From Gemmatimonadaceae bacterium (GTDB lineage: Bacteria > Gemmatimonadota > Gemmatimonadetes > Gemmatimonadales > Gemmatimonadaceae), in the NCBI GenBank assembly GCA_019752115.1, contig JAIEMN010000032.1:1-64000 (forward strand): DNA of 64,000 nt. The letters are read 5' to 3'. The position numbers were made by a program, and so were the translations under genes. A model generated the notes under the pieces. It saw nothing but the letters and a program-made list of their open reading frames with translations, made no database searches and was not told where the DNA came from. Positions 8,632 through 16,329 of this stretch are shown piece by piece; position 1 is the stretch's first letter; the number at the start of each line of letters is the position of its first letter.

Positions 8632-10382
8632 GAGGCAGCTCCAGTCAGCGTGACCACGTCCGACCCGGACGTGGCGCCAACGGATGGATCGATGGGGGTG
8701 AGCATCGGCGACGCCTCGACAGGCGCCGTCACGGTCATGCTGTCCGTGTCGGACGACACCGGCAGCAGAATGCTGAAGCGAGTGCCGCGCGCCAGCGAAT
8801 CGACGAGAATGGTGCCGCGATGGGCTTCGACGGCGCGGTGGACGACCGGCAACCCAAGGCCACTGCCGCCTGCCTTGCCGGTGACGAACGGTTCGAAGAG
8901 CCGCGACCGCAGCTCCTCGGGAATGCCGCCGCCATCGTCGGTGACCGTGATCGCCAGCAGTTCACCCGTAATGGGCGTGGCGGGCGTGGCCCCCGAGGCC
9001 GTCTGATGGCGGTGCACGTCCACGAAGACGTGGCCATCCGGGCCCACCGCCTGCAGCGCATTGAGCACGAGGTTGAACACGGCCCGATGCAAGAGGTCTT
9101 CATCTCCGAGTACTGGCGGCAGCGCGGCCGCAATGTTGACCTGCACATCCACGCCCGGCTTCCGGTCGGGGTGTGACGCGGCCAGCATGGTGGCGGTGTG
9201 CACGAGCGCGCCAAGATCGAGCGACTGCACGCGCGTGAGACGCGCGCGGGCAAAGTCGAGGAAGTCGGCGAGGAGGCGGCTCAGGCGATCCGCCTCGCGC
9301 ACGACGAGTCCATGCAGCACCCGCTCGTCGTCATCCTGCACCGCTGCGCGGGCGGCGCTGAAGCGCGCGAGCTGCTCGGTCGCACTGCGGATGCTGGCCA
9401 GGGGATTCCGAATCTCGTGCGCGAGCGATGCACTCAACTCGGCGACGGCCTGCAGGCGTTCTGCGCGAATGTGCAGCGATTGCAACCGCTTGGTGTCGGA
9501 GATGTCCTGGAAGATGGCCGTGGCGGACACCGCCGATTCCGGACGTGTCCCTTCGGCCACCGTCGTGGTCACGCCAATTTCGATATCGCCCTCGGCGCGA
9601 TGAATCACGCCCTCGGCGCGCGTGGTGCGCACGCGCTCACGCGCCGAACGCTCGAGGAGTTCGGCGAGCTGCGGCGCATTGGCCTGCAACGACGTGAGGA
9701 CGGGGCGGCCGGTGAAGGCGCGCAGATCCACGCCCAGCAGCTCCGAGGCCGCCGGATTGGCGTAGAGCAGACGTCCGTGCGCATCGACCGTCATGATGCC
9801 CGAACGGATGGTCCGGAGGATGTCGGCTGCTTCGAGCTGCACCTTCACCAGCTGCGCGGCCAGCGCGTCGCGCCCCATGCCGGCTTGCCGCAGCCGCGAG
9901 GCGATGAAGCCCGAGCCGGTGGCCACCACCGCGAACACCGCGAGCTGCACCCCGACGCCGAGGTACGGCGTGCCCGGGCGCAACCAGAGGACATCCAACG
10001 CATAGAGGGCGCAGGCGCCAACCGCCACCGCGAGCCCACCACGGAGGGGCAGCAGCAGCGCACTGCTCGCGATCACCAGGATATAGAGGGCGGCGAAGTT
10101 CGAGCTCCAGCCGCCCGTGATGTGCACGATCGCCGTGACCAGCAGCAGATCGATCGCGCACTGAATACCGTAATAAATGGGGCCGAGCGTGCGGCGCTCG
10201 ATCTCCCCGTACATCGCCGATCCGACCGTGACGAGGATCGTGATGGCGAAGGTGAGCGTGGCCACCAGCGTATCGACCGGCGCGGCGTCGTTCCAGACGA
10301 ACACCGCCGCCACCAGAATGGCACAGGCCAACACCAAACGGCCGAGCCAGACCCACCGGAGCATTCGCCGGGGGTCGAGCAT
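8628..10382 (-). CDS. pilS: PilS-like membrane sensor kinase
   Basis: The product is about 584 residues from the ATG at 10382 (MLDPRRMLRWVWLGR); the open frame extends 52 codons further but those lack membrane-protein character. Five or six hydrophobic helices fill the first 190 residues, as in PilS. A PAS domain (VDAHGRLLYANPAASELLG) follows, then the His box SASLAHEIRNPLASIRSA and an ATPase domain with NLVLNALQAVG and GGSGLGLPVV. PilS monitors pilin subunits in the inner membrane and phosphorylates PilR. The stop overlaps the pilR start. Two TTGCA dyads lie 108-156 bp upstream of the start. Confidence 0.9.
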
Positions 10383-10489
10383 CTCTTGGATCGGCTCGTG
10401 TTGAAGGGCTGGTGTGTAGCGCACGCGGACGACGTGAGGGGCCGGCGAGCACGCGACACGCCGGACGGGGTCCGGCGCCGGACGTGTTC

Positions 10490-10502
10490 GTGCAGATTGC
10501 AA
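10490..10502. promoter_or_regulatory. TTGCA-type dyad between pilS and the CNNM gene, site 1
   Basis: On the minus strand this reads TTGCA-ATC-TGCAC, one base off the dyad found before both pilin genes. Together with site 2 at 10526 it shares an 11-base direct repeat (TGCAGATTGCA) with 36-bp periodicity. Confidence 0.5.
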
Positions 10503-10525
10503 GAGGCGCGGATTGCCATCCGGTC

Positions 10526-10538
10526 TTGCAGATTGCAC
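10526..10538. promoter_or_regulatory. TTGCA-type dyad between pilS and the CNNM gene, site 2
   Basis: TTGCA-GAT-TGCAC on the plus strand. It may allow PilR to act on its own operon or on the divergent gene; no clear -24/-12 element was found nearby for either direction. Confidence 0.5.
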
Positions 10539-10578
10539 TACCCTGACGAATCAGCTCGCAGGTCGTTTCCTTCTCCTC

Positions 10579-11940
10579 ATGTTTGTCGAATCTCCGGTGT
10601 CTCCCGAATCCACCCTCTCCGTGGGGTCGGTCTCGGGTCGCTTGCTGCTGGTCCTGCTGCTCGTGCTGCTCAACGCCTTCTTCGTGGCGGCCGAGTTTGC
10701 ACTGGTGGCTGTCCGCCGGAGCCGCATCGATCAGATGGCTGCCGATGGCGACCGGAGTGCGCAGGTCGTCCAGCGCGCGCTCGGTCAACTTGACCGATAT
10801 ATCTCAGGGACGCAGCTGGGGATCACCCTGGCCTCCCTCGCGCTCGGCTGGATCGGCGAACCCGCCGTGGCCGTGCTGGTGGACCGGGCGCTCGCCGTCG
10901 TTGGGATCGCGCCGGCTCCGGGCGCGCTCCACACCGGCGCCGGCATCGCGACCGCATTTCTGGTCATCACCTTCCTGCACATCGTGCTCGGCGAGCTGGC
11001 CCCCAAGTCCATTGCCCTCGCCCGGCCGGAAGGGGTGAGCCGGGTGGTGGTCCGGCCGCTAATGCTCTTCTCCCAGAGCATGTCCCCCTTCATCGGGCTC
11101 CTGAACGGCACGGCCAACAAGCTCCTCGGCCTGCTGGGCATCGAACCGGCCTCGGAAGAGGGGCACGTGCACACCCCCGAGGAGCTGCGTCTGCTCGTGA
11201 TGCAGGCGCGCGCCCACGGCGTGCTGGAGGAGTCCGACTCGGCGATGCTGGCCGGCGTCTTTGACTTTCACAACAAGCGGGCGCTCGACGTGATGCGCCC
11301 GCGCACCGATATGGTGGCGATTGCCGAAGACGTGGGGCGCGAGGAACTGGTGGAGATCCTGCGCCGCGAGCGGTACTCGCGCTATCCGGTCTATCGCGAA
11401 ACCCCGGATGACATCGTCGGAGTGTTTCTCGCCAAGGACTTCTGGCTGGCCGACGAGCCCGACGCGTTCGAGCTCACCGCGCACCTGCGGGAACCGCTGT
11501 TCGTGCCGGCCACGCGTGCCGCCGAGCGGGTGCTGGACGACCTGCGCCGCACGCGCGCGCACCTTGCCGTGGTCCTCGATGAGTATGGCGGCACGGCCGG
11601 CATCGTGACCATGGAAGATCTGGTCGAGGAAGTGATCGGGGACATCGCCGATGAATACGATCCGCTCTCGCGCGATGCGCTGCTGTACGACGGCGTGCTC
11701 GAACTGGCGGGATCGATGTCACTCGTGGATGTCCGCTCCGATCACAAACTGGCGATTCCCGAAGGCGACTGGAGTACGCTGGGGGGCTATGCCTTTGCCC
11801 GTCTGGGGCGCTTGCCAAAGGTCGGCGATCGCGTGGACTACCCGGATGGCGAACTGGAAGTGGTGGCGATGGACGGTCGGCGCGTGGCAGCGCTGCGCGT
11901 GCATCGCCGCGCTGACGTCGTAACCGAGCCGCGCTCATGA
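10579..11940 (+). CDS. CNNM/CorC-family transporter (hemolysin-like, CBS pair)
   Basis: The product is 453 residues. The N-terminal CNNM (DUF21) domain spans about residues 15-200 with four helices; it begins LLLVLLLVLLNAFFVAAEFA and includes the typical SGTQLGITLASLALGWIGEP. A CBS pair follows (VMRPRTDMVAI, then HLAVVLDEYGGTAGIVTMED), and a CorC_HlyC domain ends the protein. Family members such as YtfL, YfjD and CorC act in Mg2+ or Co2+ efflux or polyamine export; the substrate here is not shown. The start at the ATG after TTCTCCTC was preferred to an upstream in-frame ATG because it gives the usual N-terminus. It overlaps the next gene by 4 bases. Confidence 0.9.
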   Translation: MFVESPVSPESTLSVGSVSGRLLLVLLLVLLNAFFVAAEFALVAVRRSRIDQMAADGDRSAQVVQRALGQLDRYISGTQLGITLASLALGWIGEPAVAVLVDRALAVVGIAPAPGALHTGAGIATAFLVITFLHIVLGELAPKSIALARPEGVSRVVVRPLMLFSQSMSPFIGLLNGTANKLLGLLGIEPASEEGHVHTPEELRLLVMQARAHGVLEESDSAMLAGVFDFHNKRALDVMRPRTDMVAIAEDVGREELVEILRRERYSRYPVYRETPDDIVGVFLAKDFWLADEPDAFELTAHLREPLFVPATRAAERVLDDLRRTRAHLAVVLDEYGGTAGIVTMEDLVEEVIGDIADEYDPLSRDALLYDGVLELAGSMSLVDVRSDHKLAIPEGDWSTLGGYAFARLGRLPKVGDRVDYPDGELEVVAMDGRRVAALRVHRRADVVTEPRS

Positions 11941-12749
11941 CCCGTGTGTTTGTGGCCCGCCTGACGGCGGGCGTTCTGGCCGGCGCGAGTCTCGCGCTGG
12001 CGTGTGGTGCGCGCGCGGAACGCGTGCGGGTCGCCACTGGCGAAACCGCCGTGGCGGTCGGTCAGGACACCATCGGACCGCTCGCGCCGCCGGGCGCCCC
12101 CGCAAAGGCGTTTCCCGCCCCGTCGCGTCCGGTGGCCGATATCGTGGCGCCGCGCTGGACGGCCGAAGATGACCGCGATGGCGTGGGCGAGTTCACGCGC
12201 GTGGCGCTGCTCGCCGGCATCGCCTCGGGCCAGCAGGTGGCCGACATCGGTGCCGGTGATGGCTACTACGTGACCCGCCTGTCGCCGCTCGTTGGCCCCA
12301 GTGGCGTGGTGTACGGGCAGGACATCATTCCTGACTATCTCGCGCTCCTGCAGCAGCGGGTGCGGCGCGAACAGCTGCGCAACGTGCGTGTGGTGCTGGG
12401 CGATCCGCACGACCCGCGGCTGCCGTCGGCGTCGCTCGACGTGGCGATCATGATTCACATGTATCACGAGATCGAACAGCCGTTCGGCGTGCTGTACAAT
12501 CTCGCCACGGCGTTCAAGCCGGGCGGGCGCCTCGTCATTCTCGATCTCGATCGTCCGACGTTCGGGCACGGCACGCCACCGTCGCTGCTCCGCTGTGAGC
12601 TGCGCGCCGTGGGCTACCGCGAGCGACGCTTCACGCGTACGACCGACGAAGAGTATGTCGCGGTGTTCGAGGCGCCGAGCGCCACGCAGCGCCCCACGCC
12701 GGAGGCGATCACGGCGGCACTCACGCGCAGCCCCTGCCGCGCGCCATGA
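11937..12749 (+). CDS. Exported (lipoprotein-type) SAM-dependent methyltransferase-like protein
   Basis: The product is 270 residues. The start is a signal sequence with a lipobox (GASLALAC, Cys at about residue 23). A class I methyltransferase fold follows: motif I VADIGAGDGYY, then GVVYGQDI, VVLGDPHDPRL and a post-I region DVAIMIHMYHEI. Its odd feature is the export signal, because SAM is a cytoplasmic cofactor. Similar secreted methyltransferase-like proteins are known in environmental bacteria, with unproved roles. It is coupled by ATGA overlaps to the CNNM gene before and the ArfB gene after. The substrate is unknown. Confidence 0.8.
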   Translation: MTRVFVARLTAGVLAGASLALACGARAERVRVATGETAVAVGQDTIGPLAPPGAPAKAFPAPSRPVADIVAPRWTAEDDRDGVGEFTRVALLAGIASGQQVADIGAGDGYYVTRLSPLVGPSGVVYGQDIIPDYLALLQQRVRREQLRNVRVVLGDPHDPRLPSASLDVAIMIHMYHEIEQPFGVLYNLATAFKPGGRLVILDLDRPTFGHGTPPSLLRCELRAVGYRERRFTRTTDEEYVAVFEAPSATQRPTPEAITAALTRSPCRAP

Positions 12750-13195
12750 GTCCGTCGATGCCGTCCGAATCCGACGCCCTCGAGATCACGCCACAGGTGC
12801 GGATCCCGATGACGGAGATCGTCCTGACCGCGATCTCCGGCGGTGGCCCCGGCGGGCAGCATGTGAACAAGAGCGCGACGCGCATCGCGTTGCAGTGGAA
12901 CGTGCGGACCTCACTCGCCCTGCGCGAGGAGCAGCGGGAACGGCTGCTGCAGCAGCTCGCCTCGCGTCTCGATACCGAGGGGCAGCTGCGGATCGTGGCG
13001 GGCGAGTATCGCAGCCAGCAGCAGAACCGCCGGGCCGCGCTGGAGCGTCTGCAGCAACTGGTTGCGCGGGCCCTCGTGGTGCCGCGTGTGCGGCGGGCTA
13101 CCAAGCCCTCGCGCGGTGCGGTGCAGGAGCGACTCACCGACAAGCGCAAGCGCGCCGAGACCAAGCGCCAGCGCCGGCGGGATCACGATGACTGA
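12746..13195 (+). CDS. arfB: ArfB-type peptidyl-tRNA hydrolase (ribosome rescue)
   Basis: The product is 149 residues. It contains the class I release-factor catalytic motif GGGPGGQHVNKSAT near residues 32-45 and a long basic C-terminal tail (KRKRAETKRQRRRDHDD), which in ArfB inserts into the empty mRNA channel of stalled ribosomes. The codon-recognition domain of true release factors is absent, as expected for this family. It overlaps the methyltransferase gene by 4 bases and the SulP gene by 8 bases. Confidence 0.92.
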   Translation: MSPSMPSESDALEITPQVRIPMTEIVLTAISGGGPGGQHVNKSATRIALQWNVRTSLALREEQRERLLQQLASRLDTEGQLRIVAGEYRSQQQNRRAALERLQQLVARALVVPRVRRATKPSRGAVQERLTDKRKRAETKRQRRRDHDD

Positions 13196-14912
13196 CGCGC
13201 GGGCCGCGCGCCGCGACACGACCTTCGTCCCGAAGCTCTTCAGCACGCTCTCGGGTTACACGCGCGCGCAGCTTGTACACGACCTCACCGCCGGGGTCAT
13301 CGTGGCGGTCGTGGCCCTGCCCCTCTCGATCGCCTTTGGCATTGCGAGTGGCGTCACCCCTGATCGGGGGCTCGTCACGGCCATCGTGGCCGGCTTCCTG
13401 ATTTCCGCACTCGGCGGCTCGCGCGTGCAGATTGGCGGGCCCACCGGCGCGTTCGTCGTGATCGTCTCGGGGATCGTTGCCAAGCATGGTGTGGACGGGC
13501 TGATCGTGGCCACGATGCTCGCCGGCGCGTTGCTGGTGCTGATGGGCGCGATGAAGCTCGGCGGGGTGATCAAGTTCGTCCCGCAACCGGTGGTGATCGG
13601 GTTCACCAGCGGCATCGCGTTGATCATCTTCAGCGGCCAGGTGAAAGACGCGCTGGGCCTCACGATGGCCAGTGTACCGGCGGACTTCGTTCCCAAATGG
13701 GAAGCCTATGCGGGCGCCATCGGGAGCGTCTCGCCGACCGCCGTGGCGATCACCGCGAGTACGCTCCTGATCCTGCACTTCTGGCCCCGCATCTCCGTGA
13801 AGGTGCCGGCGCCGTTCGTCGCGCTCGTGGCCACAACGGCGGTGGTGAGCGCACTGCAGCTGCCGGTGGAAACGATTGGCTCGCGCTTTGGCGCCGTCGG
13901 CGGTGGGCTGCCCGCCCCGCATTGGCCGACCGTCACCTTCGACACGGCGCGTGCGCTTGCCGGCCCGGCGTTCACGATTGCCCTGCTGGCGGCGATCGAG
14001 TCGCTGCTGTCGGCGGTGGTGGCCGATGGCATGATCGGCGGGCGGCACCGCTCCAACATGGAGCTGGTGGCACAGGGCGTGGCGAACATCGCCTCGCCGC
14101 TCTTCGGGGGCATCCCGGCCACCGGAGCCATCGCGCGCACCGCGACCAACGTGAAGAGTGGCGGACGCACCCCCATTGCCGGCATGACGCACGCGGTGGT
14201 GCTGCTCCTCATCACGCTCTTCGTAGGCAAGCTCGCGGCCCGCATTCCGATGGCGACGCTCGCCGGCATCCTGACGATGGTGGCCTACCATATGTCGGAG
14301 TGGCGCAACTTCCTGCGCCAGCTCAAGGCGCCGCGGTCCGATGTCGTCGTGCTGCTCACGACGTTCCTGCTCACGGTGGTCGTCGATCTCACCGTGGCGC
14401 TGCAGGTGGGCATGGTGCTCGCCGCGTTCCTTTTCATGAAGCGCATGGCGGAAGTCACCAACGTGCAGTCGATCACCAGTCAGATCGACGACGGCACCGA
14501 GGAGGATGGCGACGGGTCCATCCGCACGCGCGTCGTCCCGCGTGGCGTCGAAGTCTACGAGATCGACGGGCCGTTCTTCTTTGGCGCGGCGGAGCGCTTC
14601 AAGGAGGCGCTGGGCGAAGTGGGCCGGCGCCCGAAGGTGCTGGTGCTGCGCCTGCGCAAAGTGCCGGCGATCGACGCGACCGGGATCTCCCTGTTGCACG
14701 AGCTCCTGCACCGGTCGCGTCGCCAGGGAACGCAGCTGGTGCTCTCCGGCGTGCAGGCGCAGCCCCGCGCCGCCCTCGAGCGGGCGGGGCTGCTGGACGA
14801 CATCGGCGCGAGTCGCGTGGTGGGAGACATCGACGAAGCGCTCGGCGTGGCCGCGATGCTGGCGCACCAGATGCCCACACCAGCGCACGGCTCACCGACT
14901 ACCACGCGATGA
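13188..14912 (+). CDS. SulP-family anion transporter with STAS domain
   Basis: The product is 574 residues. The membrane part starts with the SulP signature LVHDLTAGVIVAVVALPLSI and has 10-14 hydrophobic segments; the STAS domain occupies roughly residues 430-560 (RGVEVYEIDGPFFFGAAERF, then LVLRLRKVPAIDATGI). Substrates in the family include sulfate, bicarbonate and dicarboxylates, and none can be assigned here. The ATG at 13188 overlaps the arfB stop and gives the normal N-terminus; the frame is open further upstream only as a shadow of arfB. It runs into a convergent gene, overlapping it by 14 bases. Confidence 0.9.
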   Translation: MTDARAARRDTTFVPKLFSTLSGYTRAQLVHDLTAGVIVAVVALPLSIAFGIASGVTPDRGLVTAIVAGFLISALGGSRVQIGGPTGAFVVIVSGIVAKHGVDGLIVATMLAGALLVLMGAMKLGGVIKFVPQPVVIGFTSGIALIIFSGQVKDALGLTMASVPADFVPKWEAYAGAIGSVSPTAVAITASTLLILHFWPRISVKVPAPFVALVATTAVVSALQLPVETIGSRFGAVGGGLPAPHWPTVTFDTARALAGPAFTIALLAAIESLLSAVVADGMIGGRHRSNMELVAQGVANIASPLFGGIPATGAIARTATNVKSGGRTPIAGMTHAVVLLLITLFVGKLAARIPMATLAGILTMVAYHMSEWRNFLRQLKAPRSDVVVLLTTFLLTVVVDLTVALQVGMVLAAFLFMKRMAEVTNVQSITSQIDDGTEEDGDGSIRTRVVPRGVEVYEIDGPFFFGAAERFKEALGEVGRRPKVLVLRLRKVPAIDATGISLLHELLHRSRRQGTQLVLSGVQAQPRAALERAGLLDDIGASRVVGDIDEALGVAAMLAHQMPTPAHGSPTTTR

Positions 14913-15633
14913 GGTTCGCCCCGAGGTAGTAGGTCACGAAGTCCGCCCGGCCACGCACGGGGATGGGCGTCGCGTTGTTGTTGAAAGCGTCGCGCACCCG
15001 CTGGTCATTGAGGTAGCGCACATCGTCATGGCGGAGAAAGCGCGCCCCCAGGTCGAGCCGAACCGGCACACGCCCCTTGGTCAGACGGATGTAGGCGCCG
15101 GCCGCGCCCCCGTAGGCCCACACGGCATCGCTCGAGTTGGTCGTGCTCGCGAACGGCGTGTTGTCGTTGTTGGACCCCTCGACGGTGCTGGACGTCCAGA
15201 ACACCGAGAAGCCGCCCAGTGCCGTCGCGTAGGGCGTGAAGACGCCCGTGGGCCCGAGCAGCTGCGGGCCGACGAGCACCGACGCGATGTTGCTGGTCGT
15301 GTTCAGATCGAGCTGGATCAATCCGCCCGTGTTCGACAGCGGGACGCGCCGGCGGCTGGACGCGTAGTTCAGAAACGAGAGATCCGCGCGGAAGTTCAGA
15401 ATGCTGTTGCGGTCCATCCGGGCCAGCACGTAGCCGCCGGCCCCGAACCCGTTGTCGGTATTCCGGGCGAAGTCGCCCTTGGGTTCAGAGACCTGCAGGT
15501 GGAACCCGACCGAGCCGCGGCCGGTGGGGGCGGTCGGCTGGGCCGCCAGCGAGGCCACCGGGAGGCTGAGGGCAAGGCCGAGCGACGCGCGAACGGCGCG
15601 GGGGACGGCGAAACGGCGCACAGGGAAGCGCAT
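14899..15633 (-). CDS. Predicted outer-membrane beta-barrel protein
   Basis: The product is 244 residues. A basic start and hydrophobic core ending SLPVASLAAQP give a signal peptide of about 32 residues. Alternating hydrophobic strands with Gly/Asn turns follow and the last strand ends in an aromatic residue (ADFVTYYLGANLIAW), typical of OmpA/OmpW-like barrels. It shares the 3' end with the convergent sulP gene. No specific function is recognisable. Confidence 0.75.
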   Translation of the reverse strand: MRFPVRRFAVPRAVRASLGLALSLPVASLAAQPTAPTGRGSVGFHLQVSEPKGDFARNTDNGFGAGGYVLARMDRNSILNFRADLSFLNYASSRRRVPLSNTGGLIQLDLNTTSNIASVLVGPQLLGPTGVFTPYATALGGFSVFWTSSTVEGSNNDNTPFASTTNSSDAVWAYGGAAGAYIRLTKGRVPVRLDLGARFLRHDDVRYLNDQRVRDAFNNNATPIPVRGRADFVTYYLGANLIAW

Positions 15634-15708
15634 ACGAAAGGATTCGGAGAGAGGAAGACAGACCCGCTCGCTCCTCAGTACGCCCGATCGTCATGAAGGT
15701 GTCACGAA

Positions 15709-15726
15709 TCGGCCAAACCGGCCGAA
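15709..15726. repeat. Short hairpin upstream of the secreted ORF
   Basis: TCGGCC pairs with GGCCGA around a 5-base loop, in the divergent gap between the barrel gene and the small secreted ORF. No T-run follows on either side, so it may be an operator or leader structure. Confidence 0.25.
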
Positions 15727-15779
15727 TACACCCTGGGTGCCTTGAATCCCGATCTGGTCCCTCGTATTTACCATCTCTC

Positions 15780-16208
15780 ATGATGCGCTCGCTTCGTCCC
15801 TGGATCCTCCAATTGCTGGTGGCCAGCCTTGCCCTGCTTGGGGGAAGGCCTGCCGCGGCATTGGTGCAGGCGAGCGAGCCGGTGGCGGGTCTCGTGGCCC
15901 ACACGCCGGCGGCGACCATCGCCGAGGCGATCGCGCCGGCGCTGGTGTCGGCCGATGCCACGCATCCGAGCAGCGCCCGGGCCAGCCGGCCCGCCCCTGC
16001 TCCGCGCCAGCTATGGCACCGCGCGAGCGCGCGGCGCCTGGGCCGCGAGTTCGCGGCCGCGCTCCCCGCGCCGGGTGCGTCGGGAAGCATTTCGGCCGCC
16101 TCGGCATTGAAGTGCCAGGCGAGCCGCTGTCAGGGGCGTCTCCTGCCCTGCCAGAGTCTGACGGACCGTCGTCCGTCAGCGCCGCGCGCGCCGCCGTCGC
16201 AGGCCTGA
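15780..16208 (+). CDS. Small secreted hypothetical protein ahead of the secretion operon
   Basis: The product is 142 residues. MMRSLRPWILQLLVASLALL is a plausible signal peptide with cleavage near AAA. The mature part is rich in Ala, Ser, Pro and Arg, with a possible disulfide pair (KCQASRCQGRLLPC) near the C-terminus. I recognise no family. It lies 121 bp before the ABC gene on the same strand, so it might be a partner or cargo, though a Sec signal argues against direct type I export. The Arg-rich composition in a GC-rich genome means a spurious ORF cannot be excluded. Confidence 0.4.
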   Translation: MMRSLRPWILQLLVASLALLGGRPAAALVQASEPVAGLVAHTPAATIAEAIAPALVSADATHPSSARASRPAPAPRQLWHRASARRLGREFAAALPAPGASGSISAASALKCQASRCQGRLLPCQSLTDRRPSAPRAPPSQA

Positions 16209-16329
16209 TTTCGCGCTGATCTCCCGCCTCTGGACCGATTTCACGGCTCCGGAAGCGCCCGGTGTGCCGTATGCTCTGCGCACGCCTTCCCGTGAGTGTT
16301 TCTGCGTTTTCCTCTCGCCCGCATAGTGC

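Noticed and set aside
10449-10463. A weak GG-N10-GC match before pilS
   Set aside because: It lacks the TGGCAC and TTGC sides and lies only 27 bases from the nearest dyad, unlike the pilin spacing.
9198-10793. A 531-residue plus-strand frame
   Set aside because: It overlaps pilS in the opposite frame and is His/Arg-rich with no motif.
13134-14888. A 584-residue minus-strand frame
   Set aside because: It mirrors the sulP gene, which has a clear membrane protein pattern and STAS domain; no independent features.
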